Position numbers and translations under genes: made by a program. 64,000 nucleotides of DNA, from the NCBI GenBank assembly GCA_017551625.1, contig JAFZLF010000055.1, forward strand, positions 22,854 to 86,853. The letters are read 5' to 3'. The stretch is from Clostridiales bacterium. GTDB lineage: Bacteria > Bacillota > Clostridia > Saccharofermentanales > Saccharofermentanaceae. How positions within the stretch are numbered: position 1 is the first letter of the stretch; the number at the start of each line of letters is the position of its first letter. Positions 35,309 to 43,708 of the stretch are shown piece after piece. Under the pieces are notes generated by a model. The model did no database searches, was not told the origin of the DNA, and saw only the letters and a program-made list of their open reading frames with translations.

Positions 35309-36376
35309 ATGAAAGAGATCACACGCGAGAACATCTGGAACGAGGGCGAATACAACTACGAGGCGGCCTATGGTTTCGTGCCGAATATCGTCCTGTATAT
35401 TCATGACGGGGACGCGGAGCCGGATGGCGCGGACAAGCCCGGTTCCGGGTGTGAGGACTCGTCCGTTTCCGTCGCGAAATGCACTAGCCCCCGGCCTTTT
35501 ATGCTCGTGGTCCCGGGTGGCGGATACTGCATGTGTGTCCCGCCGGAGGGCGAGGTCGTTGCGAAGGAGTTTTACGATCGCGGCATGAACTGCGCGGTGC
35601 TTACGTACACGACGGATATCACGATGTCGGTGCCGCTCCTGCATCAGCCGGAAAACGACATCTCGCGCGCCGTCCGCTACATCAGAAAAAACGCGGCACG
35701 CTTTGGGGCCGATTCCGGAAAGATCGTGATCTGCGGCTTCTCGGCCGGCGCGCATGTCTGTGGAACGCTGGGCGTGCACTATAAAGATATCAAGGATCCG
35801 GATGAGAAATTCGACGCAGTCAGCAACCGCCCGGATGCCATGATCCTAAGCTACCCCGTCATCACTTCGGGTGAGTTTACGCATATCTACTCGATGTGGG
35901 CGCTGATCGGAGAGCATGGCCCGAAGGAAGAATACGAGTACTTCTCGCTTGAGAAGCACGTCACTTCCGACACGCCGCCGACATTCCTGTGGCAGACCGT
36001 CACGGATGACCTCGTCCCGGTCGAGAACAGCATGATGTTCGCCGAGGCCTGCAGAAAAGCCTCTGTGCCCTATACCTACCACGCCTTCCCGCAGGGTTTC
36101 CACGGACTGTCGGTATTTAACAAAGCATGGAAGAACGGCGATTTCGGTGAGCCATACACGATGGAACAGGTCGATCGCGCCGTCGCGGCCGTAAAAGAGG
36201 GAAGAGGCGTCCGTGTCTCGGAGAAACGTGTCGCAGAACTGCGCGCGCAGTTTCCGGATCCTTCCGATGCCCCGCAGGACCCGCCGGCGTTGCCGGATCT
36301 TCCGTACATACCGGGTGTCGCACTCTGGCCGGAGCTCGCCGGGGAATGGATGAAGAACCTCTGGGAAGCCGGATGA
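35309..36376 (+). CDS. Alpha/beta hydrolase, acetylesterase-like
   Basis: The start at 35309 follows AGAGGA. The 355-residue product has the oxyanion motif PGGGY at 69-73 and the nucleophile elbow GFSAGAH with Ser145. A late aspartate is in TDDLVPVENS, and a histidine in HGLSVF completes the catalytic triad. This is the pattern of the dienelactone/acetyl-xylan-esterase-like family that removes acetyl groups from carbohydrates or small esters. There is no signal peptide, so it acts in the cytoplasm. About 25 residues of acidic loop between the first strands are an insertion. It faces the dlt-like operon end to end. Confidence 0.8.
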   Translation: MKEITRENIWNEGEYNYEAAYGFVPNIVLYIHDGDAEPDGADKPGSGCEDSSVSVAKCTSPRPFMLVVPGGGYCMCVPPEGEVVAKEFYDRGMNCAVLTYTTDITMSVPLLHQPENDISRAVRYIRKNAARFGADSGKIVICGFSAGAHVCGTLGVHYKDIKDPDEKFDAVSNRPDAMILSYPVITSGEFTHIYSMWALIGEHGPKEEYEYFSLEKHVTSDTPPTFLWQTVTDDLVPVENSMMFAEACRKASVPYTYHAFPQGFHGLSVFNKAWKNGDFGEPYTMEQVDRAVAAVKEGRGVRVSEKRVAELRAQFPDPSDAPQDPPALPDLPYIPGVALWPELAGEWMKNLWEAG

Positions 36377-36437
36377 TCCGAGCGGACTGCTCTGAAAAGA
36401 TGCCTCAGAAGATGAACTGATCTGCGATCAAAAGAAC

Positions 36438-37229
36438 TCAGAAGACGAACTGATACGCGATCGCCAGGATCTCGCGGAGATAATTCGCGGGCAGGAGCCA
36501 CCACGCCGTCGGCGCGCCGGCGCCGCCACAGCGGAGCCCCAGGTCAGACGCGATCGTCTGTGCGCGGAATTCGTGCCAGGAATTGGTGACGATCACGGCG
36601 GTATCGCCGAGATCCTCGCGGTCCATGATCTCCTTACAGTACTTCAGATTCTCGCGCGTGGTTGTCGAACGGTCCTCGAGAAAGAGCCTCTCGGGCGCGA
36701 TACCGGAAGAAACCAGCGAATCGTACATGCACTGCGCCTCGGAGATAGCTTCATCCGGACCTTTCCCGCCGGAGAGGATGCATTTACAATCGGGATGCGA
36801 AACGAGATAGTCGTACGCAGTATCGATCCTGGCCTGAAGAAGCGTACTGGCCCGACCGTCTCTGACCTGGCATCCGAGCACGATGACCACGGGCGGCTTC
36901 TCGGAATCAGGCGCTTCCCGATTGGCGTACATGACCATGAAGACTGTCTCGACGACCGTCAGGACGATTCCCGTAACGAGAAAAACAGCGACCACGATCA
37001 GGGCGGTACGTCCTGCGCCGGCTCTCTTCCAGACCGCCGCGATCCACTTATGGACGCGTGGCATGAAGATCGCGTAGAGAAGAAGGAGTCCACAGGGAAA
37101 CATCCCGAAAATCGCACCGACGCTTCGGCTCGCGCCGATGAGTAACAGTGTTACAAAGTTCAGAATAAGGGCGCTTGCAGCGATTCCTATCAGTAGACGC
37201 GGGATGAGACTCAGACTGAGGTGATGCAT
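36438..37229 (-). CDS. DUF218/YdcF-like membrane protein
   Basis: The 263-residue product has two to three N-terminal membrane helices (about 10-55 and 75-98). A DUF218 domain follows, with VIVLGCQVRDGRAS, CILSGGKGPDE and the EDRSTTTRENL segment that defines the family (SanA, ElyC, YdcF). These proteins are linked to envelope polymer metabolism but have no settled reaction. It is the last gene of the dlt-like operon, only 3 nt from the SGNH gene, so a role in the same surface modification is likely. Confidence 0.85.
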   Translation of the reverse strand: MHHLSLSLIPRLLIGIAASALILNFVTLLLIGASRSVGAIFGMFPCGLLLLYAIFMPRVHKWIAAVWKRAGAGRTALIVVAVFLVTGIVLTVVETVFMVMYANREAPDSEKPPVVIVLGCQVRDGRASTLLQARIDTAYDYLVSHPDCKCILSGGKGPDEAISEAQCMYDSLVSSGIAPERLFLEDRSTTTRENLKYCKEIMDREDLGDTAVIVTNSWHEFRAQTIASDLGLRCGGAGAPTAWWLLPANYLREILAIAYQFVF

Positions 37230-37232
37230 CGT

Positions 37233-38186
37233 TCAGCCGACTTCTTCCATGAATTTTTCGTAGCACTCGTCCCAGGAAGCATAGTCCGGATCATCCTTGT
37301 GACTCTCCAGCAGACCGGAATCTACGAGATACTCGGTCAGATAGGCGGTCACTTTCTGCGCGCCGGGATAATTGAGGTGATCCCCTTTGTCGCGTGTTTC
37401 CGTCTCCCAGTCGATCGGGATCTCCTCAGTGAGAAGATTCATATCGATATAATCGCAGTCGAGGCTATCGGCCAGAGACGATATGGCGTTATGACGGGCA
37501 TAGCTCCAGTTCGCCGGACTGGGAACACTGATCAGGACGAGCTTCGCATCATGCTTATCACAGTACCACTTCATCAGCTGGACACAGAGCTTGTTCCGAA
37601 TACTCATTCTTTCTTCGGTCAGGGAGTGGGCCATGTAGTTGAGACCGTCGTCATCGCAGGCCTCGACGCGGGTGGAATACTCATATCCTTTATCGTTCAC
37701 GATAAAGTCGTGCTCCACTTCAGAATAGAAATCATCTGCGTTCAGGTCCTTCCAGCGGTCGTGATACTGGAAGACGGGAAGTGCTTCACCGATAGCGGTG
37801 TAGAGGATATAGCCGGATTCCTGGGCGCGATAAGCGGCATCCATCTCGAGGAATACGATCTTAGGAGACTGGTTCTCGAAGACCCGCTGCAGCATGGTAA
37901 AAGAATAACTCAGACGCTGACCGGAAGATCCGCAGTTATAGCAGGTATACCCTGTATCATTCCAGATCTGGAGAGGAATAACGGAACTATACAGTACACT
38001 GTCGCCGATGAAGAAAGCATCGATGCTGTTTTCCTTTTCCGCGAGAAAACCATTGGCATTCACTTCTTCCATTCCGGCTTCTTCCGAGTTTGACTTCGGG
38101 ATGAAGATCTGGGAGGCGACCACGAGGAGGAAGACAAGCCCTGCCAGGAACACGAGTGCGGTAAAGATTCTTTTCAGATATTTCAT
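37233..38186 (-). CDS. SGNH-like protein of a dlt-like operon (DltD/AlgJ-type role)
   Basis: The 317-residue product has an N-terminal membrane anchor (about 7-29) and an extracytoplasmic SGNH-type domain. GDS is at 61-63 (Ser63) and a late DHLNYPGA segment could supply the Asp-His pair. Such proteins pair with MBOAT acyltransferases to hand the acyl group to a polymer, as DltD does with DltB or AlgX/AlgJ with AlgI. It is shorter than true DltD (about 400) and lacks clear similarity to it beyond the motif. It begins 14 nt after the MBOAT gene. Confidence 0.8.
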   Translation of the reverse strand: MKYLKRIFTALVFLAGLVFLLVVASQIFIPKSNSEEAGMEEVNANGFLAEKENSIDAFFIGDSVLYSSVIPLQIWNDTGYTCYNCGSSGQRLSYSFTMLQRVFENQSPKIVFLEMDAAYRAQESGYILYTAIGEALPVFQYHDRWKDLNADDFYSEVEHDFIVNDKGYEYSTRVEACDDDGLNYMAHSLTEERMSIRNKLCVQLMKWYCDKHDAKLVLISVPSPANWSYARHNAISSLADSLDCDYIDMNLLTEEIPIDWETETRDKGDHLNYPGAQKVTAYLTEYLVDSGLLESHKDDPDYASWDECYEKFMEEVG

Positions 38187-38199
38187 ATGACCGCGCCTC

Positions 38200-39798
38200 C
38201 TAGAAATTCGCGTAGATCGGATCGAGCGGGATATAGCCCGTGCCGTATGCGCCGAAGATGATGATGAACAATATGAGTGCGTAGAATATCGCGAACTGAA
38301 GAACGATATTTCTTCGTGCGATGGCCTCGCGGATATGCACGCCCTTCTCCTGTATCAGTCCGATCACGAAGAGGATGAGCACGGCGACACCGATGATGAT
38401 GAAGTCCGGTTTATCCATGCCGTAGGTAAAGATCGCTCCATCGCTGACCGGCGCGAAAGATCTGTCCGTGAAGATCTTGAGGAACATGGCAAAACCGGTG
38501 CGGAGTCCTTCCGCGCGGAAGAACAGCTCGCCGATCATCACGAGGATCGTAGTGCGCACGATCTGGAAACACTTATATGGGAGACAGGTCCTCTTGATGT
38601 GCAGCTTCTGCGTGACCTTGATGACCAGCGGCTCGATCGTACTTCCGATCAGGATCAGCACGAAGTGATACATGCCGAAGAAGATGTAATTCCAGCCTGC
38701 GCCGTGCCACAGACCGTTGAAGAGCCATACGCAGAAGAGCGCGATCGCGCCGGAAAGCAGAGGCCCGAAATGGTTGCCGAGCTTCTTTCTAGCCTTAGTG
38801 GTCAGCTTCTTCAGAGGTTTGGACATGGAAAGAGGGTAGAAGACATAGTCCTTAAAGAACGTGCCGAGCGTGATGTGCCAGCGCTGCCAGAACTCGGAGA
38901 TCGTCGCGGAGAAGAACGGACGTCTGAAGTTCTCGGGGAGCTTGACACCGAAGATCTGCGCGCTTCCGATGACCACATCCATGGTCCCGGAGAAATCACA
39001 GTACAGCTGGATCGTATAGAAGACCGCACTGATCGCGATCACGATCCCCTCATAGTCGTTGTAGCTCGCGAAGACATCCTTGATCAGGATGTTGAGACGG
39101 TCCGCGATGACGAGCTTCTTCATGACACCGTAGAGGATCCGCTGTCCGCCCTGGATCAGCGCGCTGTACTTGATCCTCTCAGCCTGCCACAGGCTCTCCG
39201 CGGTATCGGAATACCGGCAGATCGGACCTTCCATGATCTGAGGGAAGAAACTCATGAACATCGCCAGTCGCAGGAGATTCCTGTCTGCGGGGATCTTCTG
39301 GCGGTACACGTCGAAGAGGTAGGATACGGCCTGAAGAGTATAAAAAGATATGCCGATCGGCACCAGAAGCCTCGGTGTCGGGAGCGTCAGGGAGATGCCC
39401 GCAAGATCGAAAAGTGCGTTGATGTTTCCGATCGTAAATGGCGTATACTTCAGGACGAAAAGTGTCCCCACATGGAGGAAAACAGCGAAGCACATGATGC
39501 CGCGCAACCTCTTCTGATACGAAGCGGACAGCGCTTTTTTCTCTTCTTTGGGGATCTCTTTCATCTTGAGTTTGCACTCGGCCTGCACATCAGACAGCCA
39601 CAGTCCGATGTGGTGCACAGACAGTGTCGACAGCATGAGGTAGATGACCAGTTTCCGGCTGATCAGGAAGAAAAAAAGGTAACTAAAGAGGAGCAGCACC
39701 CAGCGGCGTGCCCTCTTAGGGAAAACCTCATAAAGCAGTATTGCGCCGAGAAGCAGCAATACATATGCCATCGAAAAATAGGTCGAGATCGTGAACAT
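38200..39798 (-). CDS. MBOAT O-acyltransferase (DltB/AlgI-like)
   Basis: The 532-residue multi-pass membrane protein carries an acyl group across the membrane. It has many helices, YCDFSG near 266-271, NFRRPF near 290-295 and SEFWQRWHIT with His308. The catalytic histidine is His365 in NGLWHGAGW. All of these are conserved in DltB. Length is longer than DltB (about 400-415) and closer to AlgI-like members. It starts 2 nt after the carrier-protein gene stops. Together with the ligase, carrier and SGNH genes it makes a complete dlt-like route for esterifying a surface polymer. Confidence 0.93.
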   Translation of the reverse strand: MFTISTYFSMAYVLLLLGAILLYEVFPKRARRWVLLLFSYLFFFLISRKLVIYLMLSTLSVHHIGLWLSDVQAECKLKMKEIPKEEKKALSASYQKRLRGIMCFAVFLHVGTLFVLKYTPFTIGNINALFDLAGISLTLPTPRLLVPIGISFYTLQAVSYLFDVYRQKIPADRNLLRLAMFMSFFPQIMEGPICRYSDTAESLWQAERIKYSALIQGGQRILYGVMKKLVIADRLNILIKDVFASYNDYEGIVIAISAVFYTIQLYCDFSGTMDVVIGSAQIFGVKLPENFRRPFFSATISEFWQRWHITLGTFFKDYVFYPLSMSKPLKKLTTKARKKLGNHFGPLLSGAIALFCVWLFNGLWHGAGWNYIFFGMYHFVLILIGSTIEPLVIKVTQKLHIKRTCLPYKCFQIVRTTILVMIGELFFRAEGLRTGFAMFLKIFTDRSFAPVSDGAIFTYGMDKPDFIIIGVAVLILFVIGLIQEKGVHIREAIARRNIVLQFAIFYALILFIIIFGAYGTGYIPLDPIYANF

Positions 39799-39799
39799 C

Positions 39800-40033
39800 T
39801 CAGCCCTCTTCTTGCAGGCGTACGATCATTTTCCACATATTCTCGGCGGAATTAAAATTCTCCGGGATGATCTCTACCGTCGGGATGGTCACGTCAAAGG
39901 CCTCCTCGAGCTCGGCCACCAGCGAGATGATCGCCAGGGAATTGAGGTAGTGATCGTCGATCAGCGTCGTGCACGTGTGATAGTCCACTTCCGGCTGAAT
40001 ATCCTCTAAGATCTCAAATAATTTCTCGTCCAT
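39800..40033 (-). CDS. Acyl/aminoacyl carrier protein (DltC-like)
   Basis: The 77-residue acidic carrier protein has the phosphopantetheine site Ser32 in YLNSLAII, where DltC usually reads DSL. Length and the helix pattern (ELEEAF, IIPENF, MWKMIVRLQEEG) fit the DltC/acyl-carrier family. It should receive the activated group from the adenylating ligase and present it to the MBOAT protein. AAGGAG precedes the start. Between it and the decarboxylase gene lies a short spacer with a hairpin that may raise its relative expression. Confidence 0.9.
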   Translation of the reverse strand: MDEKLFEILEDIQPEVDYHTCTTLIDDHYLNSLAIISLVAELEEAFDVTIPTVEIIPENFNSAENMWKMIVRLQEEG

Positions 40034-40082
40034 TTTTGTATCTCCTTACATTTATTTCCCTTGTTCCTATCTTGATCCACAC

Positions 40083-40109
40083 CAGTTCACTTCTTCACGA
40101 GATGAACTG
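40083..40109 (-). other. Hairpin between decarboxylase and carrier-protein genes
   Basis: Perfect 7-nt arms CAGTTCA and TGAACTG enclose 13 nt in the 103-nt spacer. There is no T-run, so a role in mRNA processing or stability is likelier than termination. Confidence 0.5.
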
Positions 40110-40136
40110 TTCCCCCCCGTGTGTTCTCGATGCTTT

Positions 40137-41327
40137 CTAACTCTTAGGCATATTAAACTGTGCCGTCTCGATGTGTTCCCTCGCGACGGTTTCCTGCCCG
40201 TTTGCGCCTAATAGAATAACACGCGGAAGCTCTCTGCTCAAGAACAGCGAGATGCCTTCTGTCGGACAGTAGGCGCCCGCGCGCTCGAAAACCAGTATAT
40301 CCCCGATGTCAAGCCCCGGCAGCGGGAGCTTCTTGACCAGAAAATCGTTGATCGTGCACAGCGATCCGCAGATGTTCCAGTCCTGCGTCTCCGCTCCGGA
40401 AGATGTTTCCGCGCCCTGCGCGAAAAGACGGATCTTTGGGTGCTTCATGGCCATGAACTGGCCGTAGTAGACGATCTGGTGCATGCCGCCGTCCACGATA
40501 GCGTAGTTCTCGCCGCAGTTTCTCTTCGTGTCGACGACCGAAGTCAGATAGGTGCCACAGCTCGCAGCGATACTGCGGCCGACTTCGAGCGCGATCTTTC
40601 CTTCGAAAGCCATGCCGGTAAGAAGGGAAGAGAACTCGGCAAGGAATGCATCCTCTTCGAAGGTCTCGCCCTCGAAGTAGGCGACCGGGAATCCCGTGCC
40701 GTACTCGAGTTTCCTCGTCTCAAAACCATATTCCGCGCGCAGATCCGCGATGAACTGATCGACATAGTCGAGTTCGCGCTTCAGTTTCTTTAGAGAATTC
40801 TTCTGCGTGCCCGAGAAATACTGTATCCCGCAGATATCGATCCACGGATCGTCCTTATAGTCGCGCACGATCGCCATAAGATCTTCCTTATCAAGACCGA
40901 ACTGGTTTCCGGATGTCAGGCGGAGAAGCGCCGTGATGCGGCGCTGTGCCTTCTCGGCGCCATTTCTGAGCAGGTGGAACTGGCTTACGGACTCAGCGGT
41001 GTAGTAGCCGACCGGATCTTCGGATGCGATCGAATCTTCGATGAAGTCCGCCTGCTTATTTACGCCGGAAACGACATACATGCCGTGCGGGATGCCGAAC
41101 TTCTCGCAGATCCGGTACTCACCGGGCGAGCAGATCTCGAGAAGATCCACACACTCCGAGGCAGCCTTGGCGATGAAGGTATTCGCCTTCACGGCATAGC
41201 AGAGCTCGACCTTCTCGGGGAGAGCGCTCTTTAAGTACTTCACGCGCGATCTCAGTTCTCCAAGGTCGAAGACGTAAAACGGAGTCGGATGATTCTTCAG
41301 AAGTTCCAGGATTTTCTCGTCAGTCAT
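40137..41327 (-). CDS. Fold-III PLP amino-acid decarboxylase (DAP/Orn decarboxylase family) in dlt-like operon
   Basis: The 396-residue product has the alanine-racemase-like barrel followed by a beta domain. The PLP lysine is Lys47 in CYAVKANT, followed by GNQFGL, CGIQYFSGTQ, EVGRSIAASCG and CGSLCTINDFL. This last motif supplies the catalytic cysteine and aspartate of diaminopimelate/ornithine decarboxylases, and GAYC follows. It therefore probably removes the alpha-carboxylate of an amino acid or of an aminoacyl-linked group. It sits between the adenylating ligase (13 nt away) and the carrier protein, a place where ordinary dlt operons have no gene. Its substrate is unknown. An isolated lysA is unlikely given the context. 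Confidence 0.88.
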   Translation of the reverse strand: MTDEKILELLKNHPTPFYVFDLGELRSRVKYLKSALPEKVELCYAVKANTFIAKAASECVDLLEICSPGEYRICEKFGIPHGMYVVSGVNKQADFIEDSIASEDPVGYYTAESVSQFHLLRNGAEKAQRRITALLRLTSGNQFGLDKEDLMAIVRDYKDDPWIDICGIQYFSGTQKNSLKKLKRELDYVDQFIADLRAEYGFETRKLEYGTGFPVAYFEGETFEEDAFLAEFSSLLTGMAFEGKIALEVGRSIAASCGTYLTSVVDTKRNCGENYAIVDGGMHQIVYYGQFMAMKHPKIRLFAQGAETSSGAETQDWNICGSLCTINDFLVKKLPLPGLDIGDILVFERAGAYCPTEGISLFLSRELPRVILLGANGQETVAREHIETAQFNMPKS

Positions 41328-41340
41328 CGCCGTATCACCC

Positions 41341-42906
41341 TCACTTCTGATTCTTCTTCTCGAGGAGAAGTTTCCTGTCGATCTTTCCGTTCTTCGTGAG
41401 CGGGAAGCTCTCGATGCTCTTCAGTGTGCCGGGGATCATGTAGATCGGCAGTCTCTCGGAGAGCACGGTGTGCAGGTCTTTCTTATCGATGGAACCGACA
41501 TAGAAACCGTAGAGGCGCTGCTTGGCCTCCTCGAAGATGACGCAGCAGCGCTCGACGCCGTTTACGTCGGAGATCGCGCGCTCGATCTCTTCGATCTCGA
41601 TTCGATGTCCCATATACTTGATCTGGAAATCCTTCCTTCCGCAGAAGAGCATCTCGCCATCCTCGGCATACTGGCCGAGATCGCCTGTCCGGTAGATGCG
41701 CTCCGGGTAGCACGGATTTAAGGGATTGACGACGAAGGCCGCCTCTGTCTGTGCGGGATTCCTGAAATAGCCGAGAGCGAGGGCAGAGCCGCGAACACAG
41801 ATCTCGCCGGTCTTCCCGGGCTCGGTCACTTCCTTGTCGTTCTCGTCGAGAAGGAATACATGTTCATTTGGAAAGGCTCTTCCGATCGGGATCTTCTCGG
41901 AGTAGTCGCGGTCGCGCGAGATCCGGTGGTATGTGCAGTTGCAGGTGATCTCCGTCGGTCCGTAGAGATTGACGAACTCGGCGTCAGGGAGCTTCTCCAT
42001 CCATGTCTTGAGGTGCTTATACGGCATGACCTCGCCGCTGAAGAGGACACGCTTGACGGTGTCCGGTGTCTTATAGTCGAGACCGTGGAAGGTGGTGATC
42101 AGGCACAGAGCCGATACTGCCCAGACCATGGTCGTGATCTTCTTTTCACACAGGAAATCGAGAAGGTCGACGGGCTTCGAGAAGAAACGGCGCGGCACGA
42201 CCACCAGCGTGGCGGCGGCCTTTAGCGCGGAATAGATATCCTTCACGGAAACGTCGAAGTCGAAAGGCGCCTGGTTGGCGATGATGTCCGTCTCATCGAT
42301 CCCGAACATCGGCACGAAAAGCTCGATGAAGTCGAGCACGCTTCTGTGTCCGACGACGACGCCCTTCGGGACGCCGGTAGAACCGGAGGTGAAGTTCGCG
42401 TAGAGGGGATCGGTATCGATCGCGCGGTCGCGGATCGTCTTAAGAAGAACCGCATCTTCCTCTTCCTTCATGAGATCGGAAAGAAGAAGGACGTGATCCT
42501 TTTTGCCGTCGAGAAGCTTCTCCGCCATCTCGCGGTGCTCTTCGTCGACGATGATGTACTCGGTCTGAAGCACGCTCTGGATCTGGTTAAGGCGGCTCTC
42601 CGGGAAATCGGTATTGAAAAGAACATAGAAGCATCCGGCCTGAACGATGCCCATGAAAGCCAGAAGATCATCGGCATTCTTATCCATGTACACGCCGATC
42701 GGGCGGTTCATCGCAGATCTTCTTCCGAGGGCGGAACCTATACGGCGCGAGAAGTCCAGCCACTGCGCATAGGTGTAACTCCGATTCTCGTCGGCCAGCG
42801 CGCTCTTTTCGCCGTAGTTGGCGGCATCGTATTCCAGATATTCAAGAATATTACGTATCAACTTAAGACCCCTTGTTTCAGCACGCTCGACATCAGGCTT
42901 TTCCAT
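41341..42906 (-). CDS. DltA-like adenylating amino-acid:carrier-protein ligase
   Basis: The 521-residue enzyme is of the adenylation superfamily. It activates an amino acid with ATP and loads it on the adjacent carrier protein. Visible motifs are TSGSTGVPKG at 173-182, YGPTE at 315-319, YRTGDLGQY and the C-terminal catalytic lysine in NGKIDR (Lys508). It aligns along its length with D-alanine ligase DltA. At the position where DltA has a cysteine (the CGEV motif linked to D-alanine selection), this protein has Ser290 (SGEV), so the substrate may differ. GGAGG precedes the ATG. It is the first gene of a six-gene operon, and TATAAT at 42982-42977 may be its -10. Confidence 0.88.
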   Translation of the reverse strand: MEKPDVERAETRGLKLIRNILEYLEYDAANYGEKSALADENRSYTYAQWLDFSRRIGSALGRRSAMNRPIGVYMDKNADDLLAFMGIVQAGCFYVLFNTDFPESRLNQIQSVLQTEYIIVDEEHREMAEKLLDGKKDHVLLLSDLMKEEEDAVLLKTIRDRAIDTDPLYANFTSGSTGVPKGVVVGHRSVLDFIELFVPMFGIDETDIIANQAPFDFDVSVKDIYSALKAAATLVVVPRRFFSKPVDLLDFLCEKKITTMVWAVSALCLITTFHGLDYKTPDTVKRVLFSGEVMPYKHLKTWMEKLPDAEFVNLYGPTEITCNCTYHRISRDRDYSEKIPIGRAFPNEHVFLLDENDKEVTEPGKTGEICVRGSALALGYFRNPAQTEAAFVVNPLNPCYPERIYRTGDLGQYAEDGEMLFCGRKDFQIKYMGHRIEIEEIERAISDVNGVERCCVIFEEAKQRLYGFYVGSIDKKDLHTVLSERLPIYMIPGTLKSIESFPLTKNGKIDRKLLLEKKNQK

Positions 42907-43063
42907 GGCCTCCGATGCGAACGCAATTATCAGTCAAGGCAGGCAGAAACTGCCGGGCGCCGACCGACTAGGTATTATTATATACTAAATACAGATTTTG
43001 AGATGACTAAACTGTCACCTGATTTGGCGGGGATATTTGGTACAGTTGACGTATTTTTCCGAA

Positions 43064-43557
43064 GGCTATGTCACCTTTGAGTGTTGATTCCGACATTCAA
43101 TTCTTGCGCAAATGTCTGGACTCATGCCGGTGACCTATTAAACTCGCGATTCTGATCAATCAATGTGTCAGGATTATCCGATTCATTCTGGCCAACCTAT
43201 TGAATCGTACTTTTGTGGTCGTTCAATGTGTCAAAAAAGCCTGGTTCCAAGGGGTTCAACCCATTAAATCGCAAAAATCCGTCGTTCAATGTGTTATTTT
43301 CCTTGTGAAAAGCACTTTCACTTATGGTTTTGACACATTGAATCGCCGATTCGAGGCACTTCAATGTGTTGGCGCTTCGGAAAACGGGTAGATTCAACTC
43401 ATTAAACATCCGATTTGAGAGAAACAATGTGTTGGCGCCTGAAGTCGCCTGAAAAACTAATTGCCTTTTTTCTCATGTTTAGTAAGATCACCAAATTGCG
43501 GATTGGGAACCAGGCCACAAACGATCATTGAAATCAACGCCCAAAGGTGACAGAGCC
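43064..43557. mobile_element. MITE-like element with 26-nt terminal inverted repeats
   Basis: Inverted repeats at 43064-43089 and 43532-43557 match at 23 of 26 positions (both contain TGTCACCTTTG) and bound a 494-nt non-coding stretch. The similarity weakens but continues outward for some 10 nt (TTTCCGAA against TTTCGGAA). There is no transposase frame inside. The interior carries the palindrome array listed next. A non-autonomous transposable element is the simplest reading, though no target-site duplication was found. Confidence 0.55.
43133..43432. repeat. Array of five degenerate 36-37-nt palindromes (CRISPR-like spacing)
   Basis: Copies begin at 43133, 43195, 43259, 43333 and 43397. Each starts with ACxCATTRAA and ends with TTCAATGTGT or a close variant; copy 4 is a perfect inverted pair. 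The 17-nt centres are only partly conserved (TCGC, CGATT). The intervening stretches are 26, 27, 38 and 27 nt and all differ. The lack of an invariant whole repeat and of cas genes argues against an active CRISPR. It is better called an array of hairpin repeats. The rest of the 42907-43708 gap holds no gene. Confidence 0.75.
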
Positions 43558-43708
43558 TTTCCGAAAGTCCGGCCGGGTTTCCGGTGTGTCGGAGAGAAAA
43601 ACCGGTTATCGGCCGGCTAAGTCCGGCATACAGCCGTTTTATACGCCGGTATGTGAATGTTATAATCTAGTTGTTTGGGTTGGAAAACAGCGGCGAGGGA
43701 GGAAGACT

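Noticed and set aside
40137..41327. Simple lysA (diaminopimelate decarboxylase)
   Set aside because: The family fold is the same, but the tight placement between a DltA-like ligase and its carrier protein argues for a dedicated role. It cannot be fully excluded without knowing the rest of the genome.
43197..43427. Short frames within the palindrome array
   Set aside because: They encode only repeats of the array and lack ribosome sites.
43133..43432. A CRISPR array
   Set aside because: The repeat centres vary, only the arms are conserved, spacer lengths range from 26 to 38 and no cas gene is in the window. Described as a palindrome array instead.
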